Source: CAYOOP01 sp964405685
GTDB lineage: Bacteria > Pseudomonadota > Alphaproteobacteria > Rickettsiales > SXRF01
NCBI GenBank assembly: GCA_964405685.1
Contig: CAYOOP010000007.1
Location: 36,146 to 100,145 of the forward strand
Length of the DNA stretch: 64,000 bases
Reading direction: 5' to 3'
The notes under the pieces are model-generated. The model was not told the DNA's origin. It saw only the letters and a program-made list of their open reading frames with translations, and made no database searches. Positions 58,301 through 64,000 of the stretch are shown here, in pieces. Both the position numbers and the translations under genes were made by a program. Numbering within the stretch: the first letter of the stretch is position 1; every line of letters starts with the position of its first letter.

Positions 58301-61300
58301 GTCGCAACATCCACCATGCGATTGGATTTATCATTCGCGATGTCGTCTTTCATCCTCATGGTCTCGAGGCAGTAGTTTAAACCGCCGCTCATCACGGTTG
58401 CCGAGCGGAAGCGATCGGAATAGCCTTTGTAGTAGCGGATTTTACCGCTTGGGCTTGAAGGATCGTTGTAGTTGTACAAGTCGCGGTAGTTGACGAAATA
58501 CGCAAACGCTTTATTGATAAAGAAATCCCAGCCGATCGCGCCCGGCGACGGGTTAAATTGATTGGTGTTGTACTGGGCGTTGGGATCGTTGTTTGCGAGG
58601 CTGTAATTGGTAAGCGAGTTTTTCGGCGTATCTTTCATCGGCGCGCAAATACCAGACGGCGGTTTCGCACCGGTGATTTCACCGACGTTGAGAACGGAAT
58701 TCACCGCCGGCTGCCCGGTTTGATCGTTAAACGGAATGTTCTGCGCTCCCGCCACGCACAGGTCGCGGTAACGATCATCCGTACGGTCGCCCGCCTGTCG
58801 CAAATCGCTCACATAACTCCACGGCGGAGTAACGATAGGGTAGCCATTACTCGTCATTGGCAACGGCGTGCAAGTCGGCGTGCATCCCGAGCCACTATAG
58901 CTATGCAGTATCCACTGATACGTCGACGGCGACACCGAGGTTGGGCTCGGCATCACCACATCGCACTGCCATTGGTGGCACATCGGCGCAGGGTAAGGCG
59001 TTGCGGTTGGGCAGTTGGAGCTTGGGGACGGCGTGCAGCCAGGGGTGTAAGTTTGTTGCCAATCATTGCTTACACACTGCCATGCATAGCACTGCGGCAA
59101 TGGGCTTGGCGTCGATGGATACGGTTTGGGCGATTGCGACCAGGTATTGTTACTATTGCACACCCACATGTTGCACGCTTGCAGCGAAGAGGTAGGTGCT
59201 GGGCTTGAGCATGTCGGCGACGGTGAAGAGGTAGGGCTAGGGGTTGGAGTCACTCCTACGCAGCATACTTTTGGCGTACCTGCAACCGGGTTCGACCCGA
59301 AGAAGGTATCATCACAAGGGACGGATGTCGTTGGTGGGTTAGTAACCGCACGAGAGGTCCAGCCGGTAGAGGGAAGAGTAGACCCATTCGCGCCATACCA
59401 TACGGTAAGGTTGCCCGTGCTTGGTAGCGTGCAGTCACTATTTTCGTTTGAACAATACGTGGTATTCGGAGGGCACAAGTTGGATGACGGTGAAGGTGTA
59501 GGGGTACCCGTCGGCGCTGGTGTGCAACCGGGAATCGTCGGATTGGGCTGATAGGTATCTACCCATGAGTTACCCGGTGGACCGCTGCATATCCAGCTAT
59601 GGCACACGGCTAGGCTAGCCGTTGGTGTCGGTCCGCAAAGGGATGTGGACGTTGGAGAAGGTGTATTGGTTGGCGTCGGTGTTGGCGACCATCCAGGTGT
59701 ATTGGTTGGCGTTGGTGTGGGTGAGGACGTTGGTCCAGGAGTATTGGTTGGCGTGGGCGAGGGTACAGGACCGGCGCAGCAAATATTCACGCTGCTGGGG
59801 GACCCAGGATTGGGATTGCCAAATTGACTCGTTTCACAATACACGGTGGCCGGCCCACAGACCCTGTGTGCTGGAGACCAGGTTGCAGGGAAGGTAGAAG
59901 CGCCTGAACCGTAGTAGAAGTCGAAGCAGCCCGAAGCAAACACATAGCTGGTTGAATCATTCGCGCGGAAGGTAAGCCCTGCAGGGCAACCCGATGAGGG
60001 CGACGGTGTAGGCGAGCACGCGCCACGCACCATATGCGAAGGAGGCGTGTCGTTAAAGTTTACCCGGTCACACGTTGCAGGATTCGCAATAGAACCCGTG
60101 ACACCACCGTAAGCGATGTTAGAACCATTGCAGGTTAACTGATATCCGGTATACGCGGCATCAATGATTCCGGTATTGTTACCAGAGACGGTAACGGTGT
60201 TGCCGTTGTATTGGTTGGTTCCTACATAGCACCAGCTACCATCCAAGAGGCACGCGCAGCTGTTAGGTGTCGGCGATGGTGTTGGGCTGCATGTGGGGTA
60301 GGTGCCCACTTGTCCCGGTGGGCAAGCTGCTGGTACGCAAAGAAGATTTACGTCAAGCACATAGTTTGGCTGGCAGGTAGGCGAAGGGGTCGGTTGTGGA
60401 ATTCGGCAGCTATCGTTAACAATAACGGTTCCAGCGGCGCAGCATTCGCGATTGTGAACAAGCCTGCCTGGGGAAAGGGGTGCACAAGTAGGTTCGCAGC
60501 GATCGCGAGGATGAAGAGGATCAGGCTGAACAATATCGTATCCAGGCAGGCAGCAAAAGCCATTAGTAAGCCTGCCTGGGGAACCGGGCAGGCATGTGGG
60601 CGTTGGTGAAGGGGGTTGTGGATCTTCGCACTGATCGTTAACAATAACCTTTCCAGGCGCACAGCATTCGCGATTGTGAACAAGCCTGCCTGGGGAAAGG
60701 GGTGCACAAGTAGGTTCGCAGCGATCGCGAGGATGAAGAGGATCAGGCTGAACAATATCGTATCCAGGCAGGCAGCAAAAGCCATTAGTAAGCCTGCCGG
60801 GGGAACCCAGCAGGCATGTGGGCGTTGGAGTTGGACATAAGGGCGGTGCGCTCGGGTTCGGGCTCCAACCTGTCGGCAAACAAACGTAGCAACTCATGCC
60901 TGTAGGAGTGGGCTCTGGTGCTCCTAGGCACGTATTAGAGCACGCAGGGTTAATGGCCACATCCCAATTATGCGTTGAAGTATTGCACGTATAAATATGG
61001 CAATAATCATTCATTGGCGGAGGTGCTGGGCAAACGCTGCACATCGGCCAAACACCACTCTGTCCTGGTGGGCAAACGGGTGGACCGCAATTCCCATTTG
61101 CATCTATAACCATGGGTGGTACGCATGTGTTTGCTGTTGGCGAAGGTGTCGGCGAACAGCTGGTAGCTTGGACGTAATAAGGGCCAAGTGGAAGGGTAGA
61201 GTTAATGAATTGGCCGTTGGAGCATTGAGACATCATAGGCATACAAGGCATGCCCGGCGTCATCGGATAGTAATAGTTTACGAATTCTCCGTGGTTTTTA

Positions 61301-63006
61301 TTTTGTACCGCGGCATCCGAAGGTGCAAAGGTGCAGCCAACAGGTGCTTGCTCGGTGCACGATCCATAGGTATAGCTGCCATCAAGCAGACCATTTGTAC
61401 AACGGCGCATCTGCATATGCGGCATGACGCTGCAAGAAGCAAGCTGCCCATAAGGAACCGTAGGTGTGTCGTAAGCATTGACATGTCCACCGCTAGCAAC
61501 AACAGTCGTCGTCGGCGTGCCATTGGTGATAAGCGTGACAGAGCATGAGTCCGTATCCGTACAACTCGAGAACACAGGATTAGGAATCGGAGGAGAGAAG
61601 GTGCCATTATTGCACGTACTCATCATAGACACCGGACAAAGCGTGCCTGCAGCCGCATGCTGCGTATTATAATAAGTCGACGTGCTGAAGCCGCTTTGTA
61701 CCGTGGTAAGAGCACCATTGAGAGTATAAGAACACGTCGGTGTGGGATGTGCCGCAATGCAGCTTGGTTGATCCGGGTAGGCGCCTGTGGGCATCGAGAA
61801 TGGGCTGGCGCAAGCAACGCTGCTGGAGATACACCCCGCACCAGCCATGTAGTAATAATACATGATAGGTTGGCCCAACGTATACGTCTGACCGCCATAA
61901 GTGCACGTTGGTGCCGGATGTGCAGTAGTGCAAGCTGTCAGAGTAGGATAGCCCGTCGAAGGTATCGTGAACGTGCCATTAGTATTACAAGGGGTAGACG
62001 CGGGCATACACCCAACCGTGGGACCTCCATAATTGTAGTAAGGAATGGATTGAGGTGGTGTGTAGGTGGTGCCGTTATAGGTGCACGTTGGCGAGGGGCT
62101 TGCCGCCTGGCACGCGGCTAGCGAGGAATAGTGAGTTGTAGGAATCGTTGGAGTAAAACCACCGCCGCTGCCGCAAATACTCGTTTGCGGGCCGCACGCG
62201 CCAGCCGCGATGACATAATAGGTTACTGGATCGCCCACACCAACAGGCGAGCCGTCAAATGTGCAATTCATGGTGGCGGTGTAATTGCTGCAAATTGCCA
62301 GCGCGGAAGTTCCTCCTACTGGTCCGTTGCAGTTAGTCCAAAAAACTTGGGTTCTGGGAGGCGTAGGAGTTTGCGGGCCGCATGGTTCTGGACTGTTGCT
62401 CGCATACACCCCATAAGGGCATGTTGCAGTGGTGGGGTTGCATGGTGCCCAGCTCGCACCATAAAGACTCGCCATAGTTGCAGGATAGGGCACTGTGGCG
62501 CATAAATAGCCGGTATAACCGGCAGCATTCGCCTCACCCACCAGCGAGAAATCAATATTTTGAACACCCTCAACCAATGCACTCGCAAGCACGCTTACAT
62601 AATTTCGATTGTGCGCGGTGAGGGAAGGGGTAGTTGGTGTTGGCACTGCTTCGGGTAAACGTTCCGGCGGTGCAGCGACGACGATCGCAACCAGCGCTTC
62701 ATTCTCGCTCACCTCTTCCGGACGATTGAACAACTGCATCGCAGTTGGTGTTGGTGTAGGGCTAATGGCGGTGGTGGTATCAAATGAAAAGCGCCGAGGC
62801 TCAGCGCCCGGCTTTATCAGCAATTCGCGCACATCGCGCGCAAGTGTGTTGAGCGCATAGGCGTTGGGTGCGGTTTCGGTGCGCGCGTTAATTGCAATGT
62901 CTTGTGCGGCATAGGAAGAATTCGCAGTAAAAAGTAGCGTCGCCGCGATGGATGCCGTGCCCACCGTTCGTGTAAAACGCTGCTCTTTGCTACCCTTTTC
63001 CATCAT
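55357..63006 (-). CDS. Giant secreted Cys-rich mosaic protein (2549 aa)
   Basis: Not a recognised family over its length. An N-terminal signal peptide (GTASIAATLLFTANSSYAAQ) is followed by a region of five or six diverged Cys modules of about 60 aa (about residues 215-560, each with PTCxY or similar and a YYY motif), a CCxPG module array (about 725-875) that includes a near-perfect 74-aa tandem duplication, a Thr/Pro/Ser linker (TPTPTNTP repeats, about 1070-1125), paired CCxG and CxxWxC modules to about 1400, and a large globular C-terminal part. The latter contains an Asn/Asp/Tyr-rich segment and near 2238-2330 a stretch with the spacing of CHAP/NlpC-type domains (Cys, then MPGDIVLF, then IYVSAWNFG). 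Probable surface or extracellular protein for adhesion, biofilm or host/prey contact. Monocistronic. Confidence 0.85.
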   Translation of the reverse strand: MMEKGSKEQRFTRTVGTASIAATLLFTANSSYAAQDIAINARTETAPNAYALNTLARDVRELLIKPGAEPRRFSFDTTTAISPTPTPTAMQLFNRPEEVSENEALVAIVVAAPPERLPEAVPTPTTPSLTAHNRNYVSVLASALVEGVQNIDFSLVGEANAAGYTGYLCATVPYPATMASLYGASWAPCNPTTATCPYGVYASNSPEPCGPQTPTPPRTQVFWTNCNGPVGGTSALAICSNYTATMNCTFDGSPVGVGDPVTYYVIAAGACGPQTSICGSGGGFTPTIPTTHYSSLAACQAASPSPTCTYNGTTYTPPQSIPYYNYGGPTVGCMPASTPCNTNGTFTIPSTGYPTLTACTTAHPAPTCTYGGQTYTLGQPIMYYYYMAGAGCISSSVACASPFSMPTGAYPDQPSCIAAHPTPTCSYTLNGALTTVQSGFSTSTYYNTQHAAAGTLCPVSMMSTCNNGTFSPPIPNPVFSSCTDTDSCSVTLITNGTPTTTVVASGGHVNAYDTPTVPYGQLASCSVMPHMQMRRCTNGLLDGSYTYGSCTEQAPVGCTFAPSDAAVQNKNHGEFVNYYYPMTPGMPCMPMMSQCSNGQFINSTLPLGPYYVQATSCSPTPSPTANTCVPPMVIDANGNCGPPVCPPGQSGVWPMCSVCPAPPPMNDYCHIYTCNTSTHNWDVAINPACSNTCLGAPEPTPTGMSCYVCLPTGWSPNPSAPPLCPTPTPTCLLGSPGRLTNGFCCLPGYDIVQPDPLHPRDRCEPTCAPLSPGRLVHNRECCAPGKVIVNDQCEDPQPPSPTPTCLPGSPGRLTNGFCCLPGYDIVQPDPLHPRDRCEPTCAPLSPGRLVHNRECCAAGTVIVNDSCRIPQPTPSPTCQPNYVLDVNLLCVPAACPPGQVGTYPTCSPTPSPTPNSCACLLDGSWCYVGTNQYNGNTVTVSGNNTGIIDAAYTGYQLTCNGSNIAYGGVTGSIANPATCDRVNFNDTPPSHMVRGACSPTPSPSSGCPAGLTFRANDSTSYVFASGCFDFYYGSGASTFPATWSPAHRVCGPATVYCETSQFGNPNPGSPSSVNICCAGPVPSPTPTNTPGPTSSPTPTPTNTPGWSPTPTPTNTPSPTSTSLCGPTPTASLAVCHSWICSGPPGNSWVDTYQPNPTIPGCTPAPTGTPTPSPSSNLCPPNTTYCSNENSDCTLPSTGNLTVWYGANGSTLPSTGWTSRAVTNPPTTSVPCDDTFFGSNPVAGTPKVCCVGVTPTPSPTSSPSPTCSSPAPTSSLQACNMWVCNSNNTWSQSPKPYPSTPSPLPQCYAWQCVSNDWQQTYTPGCTPSPSSNCPTATPYPAPMCHQWQCDVVMPSPTSVSPSTYQWILHSYSGSGCTPTCTPLPMTSNGYPIVTPPWSYVSDLRQAGDRTDDRYRDLCVAGAQNIPFNDQTGQPAVNSVLNVGEITGAKPPSGICAPMKDTPKNSLTNYSLANNDPNAQYNTNQFNPSPGAIGWDFFINKAFAYFVNYRDLYNYNDPSSPSGKIRYYKGYSDRFRSATVMSGGLNYCLETMRMKDDIANDKSNRMVDVATFRRAQAYNCAAQYIGLHSIQPWFVYDPSASPLAPLAGDPNTVAYQFCQPLIRGNSVDNLFRNPGSVQERNLSMAPVFHSNSPILNENEYLASDYIRYAVNHTFASNALSSRLGQFGTTDISASNANRIGAYTYEPVTPDPLANIADQIITNSQRDDLLSGINAACIRELFVNEGRGGMGGWPGSISGIPIPTGTPGPAYCPAPPDPTRPFCPPFIPKPFAPYILPKQLPTKNYCSNVESIKDVTHPFSPRHDISQFITFYSSLQDPDPGPETHSVPGGLFVVATVPTPLGATDRDYSQFTSSAPMIKDCTGNNTLVQAGTVYGYTKYNDGDSTSFYRQGNNAKRYPTVQCAVVPVDILSFRQDAFAQCISQRIEYNQKSWMLNIAQVADDMLNGVMDNPWLLAWRPPCSTRYFELDGGYCPMKYSIQQCCSFITKPVVPMNQLKLRTAEGVKTRNDQERIDDAAQQQNGETGLDVLVENNFLQLPGSMYSTTANGARPNLDPYLKEAKQVEQKRVALGAEPNDYVFRNWFKIYVDQSSSTNTNDPAGPPGIVGVNMPYMRWWDTGAAAGNTTPIVTSPSSTSSGTPTSTVGTPWKYGSFINTLGGWDVIVGTGREGRDTDEQKDTNKRSTDFQWTTGTQGLGYQHGREAGNLGGWDELVMHQMYTMRFHNLNCIGRYEKLFKDGDADNYVHYATGGSFANKKEQSYPWPIGWRGYAMDLNRGIQANGYNLDYAMPGDIVLFNFDYMRTPAYVENIGFPPDFEAYVRAMGPNDIIRFNESAGRWEILANGQMVTQWAHPDRIYVSAWNFGKFPDSTGITNQWGTGPTRVIFRNRVPDTYLLGNDVTIPSAKVPLFDQSGHMIDWQPSCTDPDYTVCVLPRDVIDWQNTQLYRARYDMRSCNVNFGQASNPSLSHMISAAVFANCIAQGFDPPLAYRTAAGTAIYKGAGTGAISRTSYCGVTWGSCGAGGGSPLPPPITTSR
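59640..59775 (-). repeat. Thr/Pro/Ser-coding tandem repeats in the giant gene
   Basis: Direct repeats of about 15-39 bases coding TPTPTNTP with short spacers (GPTSSP, GWSP, SPTST). They form a flexible linker between Cys-rich modules. Such repeats vary easily in number between strains. Confidence 0.8.
60418..60861 (-). repeat. Near-identical 222-bp tandem duplication in the giant gene
   Basis: Two copies with a period of 222 bp (74 codons), for example AGCATTCGCG at 60441 and again at 60663, differ at only a few positions near their ends. Each codes two diverged 37-aa CCxPG modules (GFCCLPGYDIV and RECCAPG/AAG). Identity at silent sites shows a recent duplication or conversion. Confidence 0.9.
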
Positions 63007-63074
63007 CCTTGATATTTAGCTTAAATGCTATCTATCAAGTCTAGCGTATTCAAAGATAAGAATAAACAAAAAAG

Positions 63075-64000
63075 CTAGGCGTCGATTTGTGAAAAATCGG
63101 CAAGATTGTTCAGGCTTTCGGTAATCCCCGCCAACACCCGCAAACGGTTTGCCCGCAACTCGGGATTGTCACAGTTCACCATGATTTTTTCAAAAAACAC
63201 ATCCACGGGTTTTCTCATTAAGGCCGCGGATTTCATAGCTTCTTTGAACTTTTCTTGGTTAATGAACGCAGCAACTTCTGGGTCTTTCTCCTGAAGCAAC
63301 TTCGCAAGCGCTTTCTCCTCCTCTTCGGCCAAAACCGCTGGGTTCAGCTCACTGAAGTGATAAGAAACCTTGTCTTTTTTCTGCTCAATCGCTATAATGT
63401 TTGCGGCACGTTTGTAAGCGGCCAGCAAGTTCGTGCCATCTTCCGTTCCCAAAAATTCCTGAAGCGCTTTTGCCCGCGCAACAATCCGTACCAGATCATC
63501 ATCGCCTTTTGCGACTACTGCCTTGATTACATCGTGACGAATGTTTTGCTCTTTAAGTTGCACTACCAGGCGATCGTGGAAAAATTCCAACAGGTCTTTT
63601 TTCACAAATGTCAAAAGCGGCAACCGCAAATTATTTTCTAGCACAATGCGAATCACGCCAAGTGCGGCGCGGCGCAGTGCAAATGGGTCTTTGCTGCCGG
63701 TTGGTTTTTCGCCAATGGAAAACATGGAAATCAGCGTATCGAGTTTATCCGCCAGCGCCACGCAAATAGACACGGGCTGCGTCGGCACTGAATCACTCGG
63801 GCCTTGGGGTTTGTAGTGGTCGCGTATCGCATCGGCCACTTCAGGTGTTTCTTTCTGATGGTTCGCGTAATACCGCCCCATCACCCCTTGCAATTCCGGA
63901 AATTCACCAACCATGCCGCTCACCAAATCCGCTTTGCAGAGTTGGGCTGCTCTCTCGACGTCATCCCGGCGAAGGCCGGGATCCACGTTTTGCATCAAAG
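63075..64000 (-). CDS. glyS: Glycyl-tRNA synthetase beta subunit, C-terminal part
   Basis: The frame runs out of the window, so only the last 308 or so of about 700 residues are seen. AAQLCKADLVSGMVGEFPELQGVMGRYYA and FALRRAALGVIRI with KPTGSKDPFALRR are diagnostic of bacterial GlyS. The C-terminal DALR-type domain follows (VDVFFEKIMVNCDNPELRANRL). The first visible codons (VDPGLRRDD) come from a GTCATCC-type palindrome at 63960-63986, an apparent in-frame insertion. It lies 68 bp upstream of the giant gene on the same strand. Confidence 0.95.
   Translation of the reverse strand, partial: LMQNVDPGLRRDDVERAAQLCKADLVSGMVGEFPELQGVMGRYYANHQKETPEVADAIRDHYKPQGPSDSVPTQPVSICVALADKLDTLISMFSIGEKPTGSKDPFALRRAALGVIRIVLENNLRLPLLTFVKKDLLEFFHDRLVVQLKEQNIRHDVIKAVVAKGDDDLVRIVARAKALQEFLGTEDGTNLLAAYKRAANIIAIEQKKDKVSYHFSELNPAVLAEEEEKALAKLLQEKDPEVAAFINQEKFKEAMKSAALMRKPVDVFFEKIMVNCDNPELRANRLRVLAGITESLNNLADFSQIDA
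63960..63986 (-). repeat. GTCATCC-type palindrome in frame within glyS
   Basis: GTCATCCCGGCGAAGGCCGGGATCCAC is a hairpin with GATCCCGGCCTTCGCCGGGATGAC on the coding strand. A near relative stands between phaZ and dnaG at 5476-5500. It codes VDPGLRRDD in glyS. It may be part of a longer element beyond the window edge. Confidence 0.7.

Noticed and set aside
59640..60861. CRISPR-like direct repeats
   Set aside because: The repeats are in-frame coding repeats (TPTPTNTP and a 222-bp module) with no constant-length unique spacers and no cas genes.

Overview
The window reads as chromosomal DNA of an alphaproteobacterium of moderate GC content. The evidence is the set of protein families (alphaproteobacterial-type NuoD/E/F, the PF08886-type glutamate-cysteine ligase, DnaG, pyruvate phosphate dikinase, intracellular PHB depolymerase with a Cys nucleophile, UbiA/RsmE/GshA neighbours). 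I cannot name the order. Metabolism is that of a respiring, PHB-storing, biotin-, proline- and glutathione-making cell with a flagellar motor gene, not that of a strongly reduced symbiont.

Layout. 1-5.3 kb: tail of an OmpA-like protein, proA, nadD, a bioH-bioC pair, dnaG. 5.5-10.1 kb: PHB depolymerase, an AT-rich orphan, an EAL protein, ubiA. 10.2-17 kb: XRE regulator, rsmE, gshA, methyltransferase/glycosyltransferase pair, and an unusual 817-aa protein with several HTH-like segments. 17-23.5 kb: a 2-keto-acid decarboxylase with a methyltransferase and a DUF2079 membrane protein, a prepilin-peptidase-like protein without visible catalytic Asp residues, glmS. 23.7-34.3 kb: a P-type type IV secretion system (virB2, B4, B6, B8, B9, B10, B11, D4 plus a coupled acetyltransferase gene). 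34.3-39.8 kb: a loosened complex I cluster (nuoD, nuoE, nuoF) with yihY and small genes interleaved. 40-45 kb: D,D-carboxypeptidase, agmatine-to-putrescine genes aguB-aguA, motA. 45-55 kb: RNase E/G, orphan membrane protein, MazEF-type toxin-antitoxin pair, ppdK, a putative metal-handling pair. 55.4-63 kb: one giant secreted Cys-rich mosaic protein of 2549 aa. 63-64 kb: 3' part of glyS.

Two things stand out. First, the T4SS is odd: its only VirB4 here lacks both the P-loop and the acidic Walker B residues, VirB1, VirB3, VirB5 and VirB7 are not visible, and the locus lies immediately upstream of nuoD, where nuoC would be expected. Second, the chromosome is peppered with palindromic cassettes of at least three kinds. 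One kind (type 1) has GC-rich conserved arms around a copy-specific centre and is found inside or at the start of protein genes, in frame (gshA, glmS, aguA). A sister kind (type 2) is seen only between genes (upstream of virB4, after nuoE, between ppdK and its neighbour). A third kind (GTCATCC...GGAT) sits at gene ends and once, in frame, in glyS. This resembles what is known of Rickettsia palindromic elements, but the sequences look different and the variable centre is noteworthy. The intergenic palindromes are also the likely transcription terminators of this genome. No tRNA, rRNA, CRISPR array or insertion sequence was recognised.
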